A stretch of DNA of 64,000 bases. Origin: Lentimicrobiaceae bacterium. Its GTDB lineage: Bacteria; Bacteroidota; Bacteroidia; Bacteroidales; Lentimicrobiaceae. Below are positions 35,811-45,019 of this stretch, in pieces. The stretch is from NCBI GenBank assembly GCA_020636745.1, contig JACJXH010000004.1:339039-403038 (forward strand). Direction: 5' to 3'. The translations under genes were made by a program, and so were the position numbers. The notes beneath the pieces were generated by a model that was given only the letters and a program-made list of their open reading frames with translations, was not told the DNA's origin and ran no database searches. Within the stretch, counting starts at the first letter, position 1. Every line of letters starts with the position of its first letter.

Positions 35811-36785
35811 ATGAACAGAGGACCTGTTTCACAATTTATAGAGCACCACTACAGGCATTTTAATTCTGCAACTGTGGTAGATGCTGCCAAAGCTTACGAA
35901 ACTCACCTTGCAGAAGGTGGTAAAATGATGATAACACTGGCTGGCGCCATGAGCACCGCCGAACTGGGCATCTCTCTGGCCGAAATGATCAGACAGGATA
36001 AAGTTCAGATAATCAGCTGCACAGGCGCTAACCTGGAAGAAGACATTATGAATATGGTGGCTCATTCCCACTACAAACGGGTGCCAAACTACCGCGACCT
36101 TACGCCAGAGCAGGAATACGAGTTGCTGGAGAAAGGCCTCAACCGGGTAACCGACACCTGCATTCCTGAAGAAGAAGCATTCCGCAAGATTCAGCATCAT
36201 ATCGAAAAAATATGGAAAGATGCCCAGGCAAAAGGCGAACGCTTTTTCCCGCATGAATACATGTATAAACTGCTTCTGAGCAAAGTCATGGAAAATGACT
36301 ATGAAATTGACCCTAAGCACTCCTGGATGCTGGCCGCAGCTGAAAAAAACCTGCCTATTATTGTTCCGGGCTGGGAAGACAGCACTATGGGTAACATTTT
36401 CGCATCTTATTGCATTAAAGGCGAATTGAACCCGTCAACCATGAAAACAGGTATCGAATACATGATTTATCTCTCGGAATGGTACCGCAACAACTCATCG
36501 GGCAAAGGCGTTGGGTTTTTCCAGATTGGCGGTGGTATTGCCGGCGATTTTCCGATTTGCGTGGTACCAATGATGTATCAGGATCTTGAATGGCATGACG
36601 TTCCTTTCTGGTCATATTTCTGCCAGATTAGTGATTCAACCACTTCCTATGGCTCATATTCAGGAGCTGTTCCAAACGAAAAAATTACCTGGGGAAAACT
36701 TGACATTGACACGCCCAAATATATTATTGAAAGCGATGCTACCATTGTCGCCCCGCTGATTTTTGCCTGGCTGCTTAAATGGTAA
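35811..36785 (+). CDS. Deoxyhypusine synthase-like protein
   Basis: A 324-residue NAD-dependent protein of the deoxyhypusine synthase family. In eukaryotes and archaea the enzyme moves the aminobutyl group of spermidine onto eIF5A; bacteria lack eIF5A. Seen here: the Rossmann segment MMITLAGAMSTAELGISLAEM, DKVQIISCTGANLEEDI, a GSYSGAVPNEKITWGKL segment containing the Lys that forms the enzyme-aminobutyl imine in the family, and ESDATIVAPLIFAW. Catalytic residues therefore look intact. Bacterial members may act as homospermidine synthases or have other polyamine substrates. The convergent arginine decarboxylase supports polyamine metabolism. Confidence 0.87.
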   Translation: MNRGPVSQFIEHHYRHFNSATVVDAAKAYETHLAEGGKMMITLAGAMSTAELGISLAEMIRQDKVQIISCTGANLEEDIMNMVAHSHYKRVPNYRDLTPEQEYELLEKGLNRVTDTCIPEEEAFRKIQHHIEKIWKDAQAKGERFFPHEYMYKLLLSKVMENDYEIDPKHSWMLAAAEKNLPIIVPGWEDSTMGNIFASYCIKGELNPSTMKTGIEYMIYLSEWYRNNSSGKGVGFFQIGGGIAGDFPICVVPMMYQDLEWHDVPFWSYFCQISDSTTSYGSYSGAVPNEKITWGKLDIDTPKYIIESDATIVAPLIFAWLLKW

Positions 36786-36799
36786 ACCATAGTACTTCA

Positions 36800-36835
36800 C
36801 ATAAAAAAAACCGCTGACTGGCGGTTTTTTTTATG
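36800..36835. terminator. Bidirectional terminator between convergent genes
   Basis: Perfect 15-base arms (CATAAAAAAAACCGC and its complement) flank a TGACTG loop. The A- and T-runs make it functional in both directions, serving the DHS-like gene and the decarboxylase gene. Confidence 0.9.
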
Positions 36836-36897
36836 CATAATGGCTAATTTTCAACTGATTGCCACACCGGCCATCTGTAAAAAAAAGTAAAAACAGT

Positions 36898-38289
36898 TTA
36901 ATACCCGAGTATACGAAGCATCGATTTATGGGTTTGCTCTTTGGCAAACAGCTTGGTTGTGTACTCACCTTCTTCGTCAAGATCAATAATAATATGCTTG
37001 GGCGCAGGAATCAAACAATGCTGAATACCACCATAACCCCCGATAGACTCCTGATAGGCGCCGGTGTGGAATAATCCGATATACAGCGGCTCCTCATTAT
37101 CAATTTTTGGAAGGAAAATGGCGTTGGCATGCGCCTCAGCATTATAGTAATCCTCACTATCACACGTTAATCCACCTAAAAACACCCTCTCATATTCCGA
37201 ATCCCACTTATTAATCCCCAGCAAAATAAACCGCTGATTCAACGCCCACGTATCGGGAAGGGTTGTCATAAACGATGAATCAATCATATCCCATAACTCT
37301 CTGTCATTCTGCTGCTTTTGATTGATAATTGAATAAAGGGTGGCTCCACTTTCGCCAACCGTATAAGAACCGAATTCTGTAAAAATATGCGGTTCGCGGG
37401 TATTGTTACGATCACATATCATTTTTATCTGAGCAATAATCTCCTCGGCCATGTATTCGTAATCGTAATCAAAAGAGAGTGAATTTTTAATTGGGAAACC
37501 GCCACCTATATTCAGTGAATCAAGTTCAGGGCAAATTTGCTTTAGCTGACAATAAAGGTTTACGCATTTTGAAAGCTCATTCCAGTAATAAGCTGAGTCT
37601 TTAATCCCGGTATTGATGAAGAAATGCAGCATTTTAAGCTGAAACTTGGGATTATTTTTAATTTTCTCTTCGTAGTAAGGAATAATATCGTTGTATCTGA
37701 TACCCAACCTCGACGTATAAAATTCAAATTTGGGTTCCTCCTCAGAGGCAATCCGGATTCCCAACTTACATTTTCGGGTTATATTTTTATCAAGCTGATC
37801 CAACTCAAGCTTATTATCAATAATGGGAATGGTGTTTTCAAAGCCTTCATTTATCAGATTGCTGATATTTTCAATGTATTGCGGACGTTTAAACCCGTTA
37901 CAAATAATATAATTATCCTTACTTATAAGACCTTGCTCAAATAAAGTCTCTAAAAGGAATATATCAAAAGCCGATGAAGTCTCGAGGTGTACATCATTTT
38001 TCAACACTTCTTCAAGCACAAATGAAAAATGTGAACTTTTAGTACAATAACAATAGTTATAATCGCCACGATAGTCAGCCTTGGCAATGGCCACATTAAA
38101 CATCTTCTTAGCCCGCTGAATCTGTTGACTTATCTTTGGAAGATAGCTGATTTTCAATGGCGTGCCATACTGTTTAATGATGTCCATTAAGGGTATATTA
38201 TGAAAATAAAGTTCATTATCTTCTACCCGAAACTCATCCTGAGGAAAATCGAAAGTCTGTTCTATCAGATCAATGTACTTGTTCTTCAT
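36898..38289 (-). CDS. speA: Arginine decarboxylase (alanine-racemase fold)
   Basis: A 463-residue PLP enzyme of the fold-III decarboxylase family, shorter than the E. coli SpeA type. It would convert arginine to agmatine for putrescine/spermidine synthesis. Seen: the PLP lysine region YCTKSSH (about residue 79), the glycine-rich phosphate-binding loop NIGGGFPIKNS (about 260), EFGSYTVGESG, and the active-site CDSEDYY (about 365) that forms the dimer-partner acid. The LLG and GIxxxxSE features fit the short biosynthetic ADC of Bacteroidota. A diaminopimelate decarboxylase is less likely given the CDSED motif and size. It faces the DHS-like gene across a shared terminator. Confidence 0.85.
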   Translation of the reverse strand: MKNKYIDLIEQTFDFPQDEFRVEDNELYFHNIPLMDIIKQYGTPLKISYLPKISQQIQRAKKMFNVAIAKADYRGDYNYCYCTKSSHFSFVLEEVLKNDVHLETSSAFDIFLLETLFEQGLISKDNYIICNGFKRPQYIENISNLINEGFENTIPIIDNKLELDQLDKNITRKCKLGIRIASEEEPKFEFYTSRLGIRYNDIIPYYEEKIKNNPKFQLKMLHFFINTGIKDSAYYWNELSKCVNLYCQLKQICPELDSLNIGGGFPIKNSLSFDYDYEYMAEEIIAQIKMICDRNNTREPHIFTEFGSYTVGESGATLYSIINQKQQNDRELWDMIDSSFMTTLPDTWALNQRFILLGINKWDSEYERVFLGGLTCDSEDYYNAEAHANAIFLPKIDNEEPLYIGLFHTGAYQESIGGYGGIQHCLIPAPKHIIIDLDEEGEYTTKLFAKEQTHKSMLRILGY

Positions 38290-38322
38290 TCGCTTATTTT
38301 ATGATTTAACTGAAAACGAATG

Positions 38323-38330
38323 CAAAGATA
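38323..38330 (-). promoter_or_regulatory. Promoter -7 box of the decarboxylase
   Basis: CAAAGATA on the + strand reads TATCTTTG on the minus strand, an exact TAnnTTTG match 34 bases before the start codon. Confidence 0.6.
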
Positions 38331-38860
38331 ATTTAATTTTTATTTCATTCAGAATCCACATGTAAACAATCTCCGGTTTATACAAATACAACCATACTAT
38401 TCAATCCACAAAACCTGCTTTTCTAACTTCCAAAAGTCAAGAAAAATTCTTTAATGCTGTTTTTCAACTATTTACAATATTTACAATGAAAATATCTTTA
38501 ATTTTATCTTCATATTATAGCCTTCCGGCTTACGCGGATAAACTTATAATTCTCAATCCAGTCAAGTTACTTTACAATTATCAAATTAAATCTTCAGCAT
38601 TTTTAAACCAGCTCCTTCTCTGCCAACCTAACCCAACGGCATACTTTAAATCGCACAACAGGACTTTAGGCTGAGCATAGACTTGAATTTTCTGGAGGCC
38701 AACTTTGAATAATTGTGTTATCAACAACGGATACTGACAATTTAAAACCCGGGTTAACAATGGCCGGACACCTCTACTACTCAGCCGGCATATAATAATT
38801 CAACGAAACAATTGGCAATATAAAGCACATGAACTTATCTCTTCAACTGACTCCGGCCTC

Positions 38861-38901
38861 AAAAAATAAGCACCTGCTCCCCCTAAACAAGGGCAGCAGG
38901 T
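38861..38901 (-). terminator. Terminator of the adaptor-ATPase-permease operon
   Basis: On the minus strand ACCTGCTGCCC pairs with GGGGGAGCAGGT around a TTGTTTA loop and is followed by GCTTATTTTTT. It lies about 75 bases after the permease stop codon. Confidence 0.75.
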
Positions 38902-38974
38902 TTAGTTGCGCTCTGACAATCAGCATCCAATATGCAGCCTTTTGCGAACGAATACAAGCAGCACACAGATGAGT

Positions 38975-41386
38975 TTACTCATATTTGAGCGATTCGACCG
39001 GATTGGCACGTGCAGCCTTTAAGGCTTTAAATACAATGGTGAGAAAAGAAAAAGCAACAATAATAAGGAGCGTGAGTAACATCTGAACAAATCCGATTTC
39101 AATACGATAGGCAAATTTACTCAATTGCTCCTGCAACAGATAATAGCTCAATGGCATAGCAATGGCAACAGCAATACTAACCAGAATCAGATACTCGCGC
39201 ACAAGACGGAGGGCAATATCCCATGCCTGCCCGCCCAATACACGCTTGATACCTATAATACGGGTTTTTTGTTCAATCATAAGTGAAGTGAGCCCAAACA
39301 AACCAAGGCAAGAAAGAATCACCGAAATAAACGTAAAGTAAAGAAACAACGAAAATACAGTATTCTCATTTTTAAAGCGCCCCTCAATCAATTTACTCGA
39401 CAACAAAGGCTGAAAAGGTTCTGCAGGCATAACAGACTTCCACTTTTGCTCAACAAAGTCCAGCACATTTTCCTGATCTGAAGCCCTGAAATACTTGATA
39501 ACAACGCCTCTGAAAAGATCAGGCGCAAAAACATACGCAGCAGGCTCAATCAAACTCCGAAGAGAGTAATAATGATAATCGCGCAGAACACCCACAACCT
39601 TTGGCCGTTGAGTAGTATCAGCCCCATTCACATATTTAAAGGTTTTTCCTATTGGATTCGACCAGCCCAGTTTTCGCACGGCGGCTTCGTTCAGAATAAC
39701 AGCACTGCCTATGTCTGATTGAATAAGATGACTAAAATTGCGACCATCAACAATATCAATACCCATTGCCGGAAAGAAAAGATCATCTACAAAGCCAAAT
39801 CTGACAGTAAGTCGTGTATCGGCAGAATCGCCAACTATTACAGGTCCCTGACTGCCACTTACCCCGTTAATATAGGAACAACCCGCAACAGTCTGAATTA
39901 AAGGATTTTTTGAAAGCTCATCTTTGATAATACTGAGTTTTGAAACCGACTCTTTTTCTCCGAATGGCACATAAATAACATTCTCATATGAAATTCCCAG
40001 TTTTTTAGACTTCATAAACCTGACCTGTGCATTCAAAACAAGGATAGAGAAAATAAGCCCTGCAGAAATTATAAATTGGAAGATCACCAGGCCTTTGCTC
40101 AGAAAACCGGCGCCACTACCTTTCATATTCACACTACCTTTTAATACACGTGCAGGCTGGTAGTGCGACAGATAAAAGGCAGGATATGCTCCTGAAGCCA
40201 GACTTATCAATACTAAAATTGCCAGTAATCCCACATTGAAAATAGGATTTCCGATAAAGTCTATATAAAATGAGGCGCCCAGAAGTTCATTTAAAACCGG
40301 CAATGAAAGTTCAACCAGGCCAATAGCCAGTATCAGCGAAAGCAGTGTAATAATAAATGACTCGCTGATAAACTGATATATCAAGCTCATTCTGTCGGCT
40401 CCCAACACCTTGCGAATTCCAACTTCTCTGGCTCTTTTAACCGATCTGGCAATGGAAATATTAATAAAATTAACGCAGGCAATGATGAGAATTAAAATGG
40501 CAATTACAATAAAAATCAAAACCAGATTGCCATCTCCTGCAGAGGTAACATTTTGAAATTTAACATGCTGAGATTTAAGATAAACATCCTTAACAGGCTG
40601 AAGATACATTTCAAAGTTATGCCAGCCATTGCCGGTTGAGAAAATGTGTTTTTCAAGAAAATCTGCAAATCCGGCTTCGACCGGGGCCTGCGATTCAGGT
40701 TTATCCAGCTGGACATACGTAACCAATGAATTAGATCCCCAGTCCTTTAACCATGAAAAATCTTCCAGCCCATCCAGGGTTGAGGATGATACCAGAATAT
40801 CGAAAAAGAAATGCGTATTCTGTGGTTGATCTTTCATAACCCCCGAAACCCTGAAACCTCGATTGCCCATTATCAGCACTTTGCCGGGTGCGTTGGCCGG
40901 AGAGCCAAAATATCTGGCAGCAGCCTTTTCTGACATCAACACAGAGCGGGGATTGGAGAGCACCGTTTCAGGGTTTCCGCTCACAAGCTCAATTTCAAAG
41001 AGACGAATAACTGAAGGGTCGGCATAATACATATCCTTCTCTCTGAAATTTTTCTCCCCAAATCTGACAATAGGAATATCAAAACCGGGAATAAACCTGA
41101 CCACTCCTGTTACCTGAGGAAAATCGGCAAGCAGGCTTTCGGCAAGTGGGCCCATTGTAATGGCAACGTGCTGTTCGCCAACGCCGGGCTCATTCTGCAA
41201 TTCAACCACCCTGAAAAGGCGATCAACATTTTTCAGATGTTTATCGAAGCTTAATTCATGCTGAACATAAAGCGCAATCAACACAAAAGAAGCTATTCCG
41301 ACCGAGAGGCCTATGAGATTTATAAATGTATAATGTTTTTGCCTTACCAGACTACGAAAGGCAGTTGTCAGATAATTATAAATCAT
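38975..41386 (-). CDS. FtsX/MacB-type ABC permease (third copy)
   Basis: An 803-residue permease with the same two-half layout as the pair at 5.2-10.2 kb: N-terminal TM, periplasmic core, three TMs, repeat. Coupling motifs are AREVGIRKVLGAD and TRIIGIKRVLGGQ, and the end is NPVESLKYE. It sits 55 bases downstream of the ATPase gene and completes an adaptor-ATPase-permease set. A GTG three bases upstream is possible, but ATG 41386 aligns with the paralogues. It likely couples ATP hydrolysis to conformational changes of the periplasmic domains for export or envelope stress relief. Confidence 0.9.
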   Translation of the reverse strand: MIYNYLTTAFRSLVRQKHYTFINLIGLSVGIASFVLIALYVQHELSFDKHLKNVDRLFRVVELQNEPGVGEQHVAITMGPLAESLLADFPQVTGVVRFIPGFDIPIVRFGEKNFREKDMYYADPSVIRLFEIELVSGNPETVLSNPRSVLMSEKAAARYFGSPANAPGKVLIMGNRGFRVSGVMKDQPQNTHFFFDILVSSSTLDGLEDFSWLKDWGSNSLVTYVQLDKPESQAPVEAGFADFLEKHIFSTGNGWHNFEMYLQPVKDVYLKSQHVKFQNVTSAGDGNLVLIFIVIAILILIIACVNFINISIARSVKRAREVGIRKVLGADRMSLIYQFISESFIITLLSLILAIGLVELSLPVLNELLGASFYIDFIGNPIFNVGLLAILVLISLASGAYPAFYLSHYQPARVLKGSVNMKGSGAGFLSKGLVIFQFIISAGLIFSILVLNAQVRFMKSKKLGISYENVIYVPFGEKESVSKLSIIKDELSKNPLIQTVAGCSYINGVSGSQGPVIVGDSADTRLTVRFGFVDDLFFPAMGIDIVDGRNFSHLIQSDIGSAVILNEAAVRKLGWSNPIGKTFKYVNGADTTQRPKVVGVLRDYHYYSLRSLIEPAAYVFAPDLFRGVVIKYFRASDQENVLDFVEQKWKSVMPAEPFQPLLSSKLIEGRFKNENTVFSLFLYFTFISVILSCLGLFGLTSLMIEQKTRIIGIKRVLGGQAWDIALRLVREYLILVSIAVAIAMPLSYYLLQEQLSKFAYRIEIGFVQMLLTLLIIVAFSFLTIVFKALKAARANPVESLKYE

Positions 41387-41441
41387 CACGAACCTGAATT
41401 AGAGACTAACCGTAATAAATAACATCTCAAAGCTGAAAGCA

Positions 41442-42137
41442 TTAGAGCGATTGCGCTATTCCACTTCTTATATTCTCGTTGATAATCTGACCATCAAACA
41501 ACCGGATAATCCGCTGAGCATATTCAGCATCGCGCTGCGAGTGTGTTACCATAATAATGGTAGTTCCGCCCTGGTTTAGTGATGCAAGCAAATTCATCAC
41601 CTCTTCACCATGTGCTGAATCAAGGTTACCGGTAGGCTCATCAGCAAGAATCAGATGAGGAGTTGCCACTACGGCGCGGGCCACAGCAACTCTTTGTTGC
41701 TGACCTCCGGATAACTGCAGCGGGAAGTGTTTTCTGCGATGGGCAATCTGCATCTGTTCAAGAGCTGATTCAACCCTTTTTTTGCGATCAGCAGCATTAA
41801 GCCCAAGGTAAATCAGGGGCAATTCCACATTTTCATAAACATTCAGTTCATCAATCAGATTAAAGTTTTGAAAAACAAACCCTATGTTTTGCTTGCGTGT
41901 ATTGGCTCTTTGTTTTTCAGACAAACCAGAGACCTCCTTACCCAGAAAAACATAATCGCCATTGGTTGGATTGTCAAGCAATCCGAGAATATTCAGCAAA
42001 GTTGATTTGCCACAACCCGAAGGCCCCATAATGGCTACAAATTCACCCTTTTTAATTTCAAAGGAAACCTTGTTTAAAGCAGTGGTCTCAACTTCGTCAG
42101 TTCTAAAAATTTTGGTAAGATTTACGGTTTTTATCAT
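41442..42137 (-). CDS. ABC transporter ATPase, MacB/LolD type
   Basis: A 231-residue nucleotide-binding protein. Walker A is GPSGCGKST (about 39-47), the Q-loop is FVFQNFNLID, the signature is LSGGQQQR, Walker B is LILADEPTG with catalytic Glu, and the switch His is in VTHSQRDAEYA. The MacB/LolD/FtsE subclass is indicated by the NLDSAHGEEVMNLL region and size. It is the only such ATPase in the window and may also serve the two orphan permeases, which is inference. Confidence 0.95.
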   Translation of the reverse strand: MIKTVNLTKIFRTDEVETTALNKVSFEIKKGEFVAIMGPSGCGKSTLLNILGLLDNPTNGDYVFLGKEVSGLSEKQRANTRKQNIGFVFQNFNLIDELNVYENVELPLIYLGLNAADRKKRVESALEQMQIAHRRKHFPLQLSGGQQQRVAVARAVVATPHLILADEPTGNLDSAHGEEVMNLLASLNQGGTTIIMVTHSQRDAEYAQRIIRLFDGQIINENIRSGIAQSL

Positions 42138-42169
42138 GTCGGAAAGGATTAAAAATGTGAAACGTTCAA

Positions 42170-43423
42170 TTATTTTTTGAAAACCAGTTTTTCTTTATCA
42201 CCAAAGGAATCATAAGAAGATACAATAACCTTTTCACCATCGGTTAATCCTTCAAGAACCTCATAAAAGCTGGTATTCTGCCTGCCTATTTTTATATTTC
42301 TGCGGGTTGCAAATTTGCCTGAAGCATCAACAACATAAATCCAGTTGCCACCAGTTTCCTGGAAAAAACCGCCCCGCTTCACAATCAAAGCATCATTGGA
42401 ACCGGAAAACTGCACACGCAACTGGACCGTTTGGCCGCGTTTGATATCTGACGGCTCATCCCCGTCAAACAACAAATCAACCTGAAAAGAGCCATTGGTT
42501 ACATCTGTATAAATTTTGCTAATCTCAAGTTGATATAATTTTCCACCAAGGTCAAACTCAGCCTTTTGGCCTGTAAAAACCCTTGAAATATATCGTTCAT
42601 CAATGTTTGCTCTGAGTTTAAAACCATCCATCATATCAATCTGCCCCAGATGCTCTCCGGCTGATTTGGTTTCACCTATTTCCACAATAAAGGATGACAA
42701 CTTCCCATCAGTTGGTGATTTTATTGTCATGTTATCCATATTGCGCTTCAACAGCGAAAGGTTGTTGTTCATGCGCTCCATAGATGAGCTAATCTGCGCC
42801 CCCTGCGCAACACCCGCTATAGAATCAAGTTTTCTTAAACGCAATGTAATCTCAAGCTGCTTCAATGAATAATTATAATCCCTTTGGGCATCTTCATATT
42901 CCTTCAATGAAATCAGTTTATCCTGATAAAACTGCTCTTTTCGTCTAAAGTCAGTTTTAACCTTATCGATTTCATAATTCAACTGAGCAATCTCCTTTTG
43001 CCGGGTAAATCGCAGTTGCTCAAGACTGATACGGGTGTTAGCCAGATTATTGATAGCATCATACATTCTGGTCTCCTGGTCCATATAGCTCAGTTCCATA
43101 TTAGCATTGGCCAGCTTAAGAATCGGATCCCCTTTTTTCAATATGGCTCCATCTTCAACAAATACCTCTTCTACAATTCCACCCTGAACGGCGTCAATAT
43201 AAACGGTATTACGGGGAAATACAACGCCATCTACAGGAATAAACTCCTGAAATTTACTTTTTTCAACTGTAGCAATTGACAGCTGCTTCTCATCAACATA
43301 TAAACGGCTTCTGGTATCCCTGAAAAGAAACATCCAGGCCAATAAAATCAGAAAAACAAGTCCGGCAGCAAGAGCTGCAATCCGACCGGTTGTCCAACGC
43401 TTTTTTTCAATTATTCTGTCCAT
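42170..43423 (-). CDS. Periplasmic adaptor subunit (HlyD/MacA-like)
   Basis: A 417-residue membrane-fusion protein. A single N-terminal TM (about 13-31) precedes a lipoyl/barrel-sandwich half (VFPRNTVYIDAVQGGIVEEVFVEDGAILKKGDPILKL), a long alpha-helical hairpin (about 105-215, coiled coil rich in Gln/Arg/Leu), the second half-lipoyl, and beta-barrel and membrane-proximal domains. It would bridge the inner-membrane permease to the outer membrane or a TolC-like channel not encoded here. It is first in the operon and is preceded by a sigma-54 promoter. Confidence 0.9.
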   Translation of the reverse strand: MDRIIEKKRWTTGRIAALAAGLVFLILLAWMFLFRDTRSRLYVDEKQLSIATVEKSKFQEFIPVDGVVFPRNTVYIDAVQGGIVEEVFVEDGAILKKGDPILKLANANMELSYMDQETRMYDAINNLANTRISLEQLRFTRQKEIAQLNYEIDKVKTDFRRKEQFYQDKLISLKEYEDAQRDYNYSLKQLEITLRLRKLDSIAGVAQGAQISSSMERMNNNLSLLKRNMDNMTIKSPTDGKLSSFIVEIGETKSAGEHLGQIDMMDGFKLRANIDERYISRVFTGQKAEFDLGGKLYQLEISKIYTDVTNGSFQVDLLFDGDEPSDIKRGQTVQLRVQFSGSNDALIVKRGGFFQETGGNWIYVVDASGKFATRRNIKIGRQNTSFYEVLEGLTDGEKVIVSSYDSFGDKEKLVFKK

Positions 43424-43456
43424 ATGATAGTTTGAATATTTTACGATGAGTCGTTA

Positions 43457-43471
43457 GCCAATATTGTGCCA
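43457..43471 (-). promoter_or_regulatory. Sigma-54 promoter of the adaptor operon
   Basis: On the minus strand TGGCACAATATTGGC has the GG at -24 and GC at -12 separated by exactly 10 bases, the defining RpoN spacing, and it matches TGGCAC-N5-TTGC at all but one position. It lies 34 bases before the adaptor start codon. The divergent gene encodes a sigma-54 activator. Confidence 0.85.
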
Positions 43472-43556
43472 CAAATAGTAATGCACTGTTTCACAAACCA
43501 TTATCTCTTTTTACAAAAATTTAACATATTTCATCTGTTCAAAGCCGTTCTTTTAC

Positions 43557-43574
43557 TTGTTCGTTTTCGAACAA
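43557..43574. promoter_or_regulatory. Inverted repeat, candidate activator site (UAS)
   Basis: TTGTTCG and CGAACAA are perfect arms around TTTT, about 86-103 bases upstream of the -24 element of the sigma-54 promoter. That is a usual place for enhancer sites bound by NtrC-type regulators. It also lies about 66 bases before the response-regulator gene and could mediate autoregulation. Confidence 0.5.
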
Positions 43575-43639
43575 TCTATGTATATTAGCGGATCAAATAT
43601 AGATCATGCCCTTATTATTTAAGGCTAAAAAACAATTCT

Positions 43640-45019
43640 ATGAGTAAAATTGAGGCCAGGATATTAATTGTTGACGACGACCAGGATGTTTTGCTTGCGG
43701 CAAAGTTATTTCTTAAACAACATTTCACCATTGTTCACACCGAAAAGGATCCTGAAAACATTCCTTCCTTATTAAAGAATGACAGTTACGATCTGATTCT
43801 GCTCGACATGAACTTTTCGCGCGATGCCACCAGCGGAAAAGAAGGATTTCACTGGCTCAACAAGATTATTGAGATTGACCCCATGGCTGTCGTCATATTT
43901 ATTACCGGTTATGGCGACATAGAGTTGGCCGTACAAGGCATTAAAGAAGGTGCAACCAACTTCATATTGAAACCATGGGACAACAAGAAACTGCTGGGAA
44001 CCATTACAGCCAATCTTAAAGTCCGCCATTCAAAAGAAGAAATAGAAGATCTGCGCTCAAAACAAAAAGTACTGATAGCCAATCAGGACCAGGCCTATGG
44101 CAACCTCATCGGACAGTCAGAAGCCATGCGTAAAGTTTTGATGACAGTTGACAAAGTGGCCAAAACCGAAGCCAATGTGCTGATTCTGGGCGAAAACGGA
44201 ACCGGCAAAGAACTGATAGCCAGAGCAATTCATCGCGCTTCAGCCCGAAAAGACGAAGTGTTTATCAGTGTTGACTTAGGCGCTATCAGCGAAACTTTGT
44301 TCGAAAGTGAACTTTTCGGTTTCAAGAAAGGAGCATTTACCGACGCCAAAGAAGACAGAGCCGGGCGATTTGAAGCAGCCAACCGTGGCACCATCTTTCT
44401 CGACGAAATCGGGAACCTTTCATTTGCCTTACAATCTAAACTTTTAAGTGTAATTCAAAACCGCAAAGTAGTCAGACTGGGCACCAATCGTGAAATCCCC
44501 ATTGATGTACGCCTGATTTGCGCCACCAATATGCCATTGTATCAAATGGTGAATGAAAACAAATTCAGACAGGATTTGCTATACCGAATCAATACCGTTG
44601 AAATACACTTACCGCCATTGCGCGAACGTTTTGACGACATTCCTCTTTTAGTTGATCATTTTCTGACGATCTACTGCAAGAAATACAAAATGCCGCTGAA
44701 AAGAATAAATCCGACAACCATCAGACGGCTCGAAAAACACACCTGGCCCGGAAATATCAGAGAACTTCAGCACGCAGTTGAAAGGGCTGTAATTATGAGT
44801 GAAAGCAACGTACTGATGCCGCACGATTTTTTTCTTTCGCAGGTTGAAGAAAACGGGCAGAATGATAGTATCGAAGAAGTTACCAATCTTGAAGAAAGAG
44901 AGAAATTGCTTATCAGACGTGTGGTTGACAAACATGGCGGTAACATAAGCAAGGCTGCCAAAGAACTGGGACTAACCCGCGCTTCACTCTACCGTAGAAT
45001 TGAAAAACATGGGCTTTAA
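43640..45019 (+). CDS. NtrC-family sigma-54-dependent response regulator
   Basis: A 459-residue activator. A receiver domain (about 7-125; acidic VDDDQD, phospho-acceptor Asp56 in LILLDMN, Lys in LKPW) precedes an AAA+ sigma-54 interaction domain (about 150-380; Walker A GENGTGKE, sigma-54 contact loop GAFTDAKE, Walker B IFLDEIGN, arginine fingers in RQDLLYRINTV) and a Fis-type helix-turn-helix (about 425-458, ISKAAKELGLTRASLYRRI). It probably activates the divergent sigma-54 promoter 170 bases away and overlaps its sensor kinase gene by 11 bases. Confidence 0.97.
   Translation: MSKIEARILIVDDDQDVLLAAKLFLKQHFTIVHTEKDPENIPSLLKNDSYDLILLDMNFSRDATSGKEGFHWLNKIIEIDPMAVVIFITGYGDIELAVQGIKEGATNFILKPWDNKKLLGTITANLKVRHSKEEIEDLRSKQKVLIANQDQAYGNLIGQSEAMRKVLMTVDKVAKTEANVLILGENGTGKELIARAIHRASARKDEVFISVDLGAISETLFESELFGFKKGAFTDAKEDRAGRFEAANRGTIFLDEIGNLSFALQSKLLSVIQNRKVVRLGTNREIPIDVRLICATNMPLYQMVNENKFRQDLLYRINTVEIHLPPLRERFDDIPLLVDHFLTIYCKKYKMPLKRINPTTIRRLEKHTWPGNIRELQHAVERAVIMSESNVLMPHDFFLSQVEENGQNDSIEEVTNLEEREKLLIRRVVDKHGGNISKAAKELGLTRASLYRRIEKHGL

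Larger units (their letters stand above)
38290..38974. other. Long intergenic region
   Basis: It contains the -7 box of the decarboxylase (38323-38330) and the terminator of the minus-strand permease (38861-38901). Between them I see no supported gene or RNA; a 62-codon open frame at 38486-38674 has no family resemblance. Confidence 0.5.

Noticed and set aside
35829..36320. 163-codon antisense open frame within the DHS-like gene
   Set aside because: A coding shadow; the sense strand carries conserved family motifs.
38486..38674. 62-codon open frame in the intergenic region
   Set aside because: Unnatural composition and no promoter or homologue recognised.
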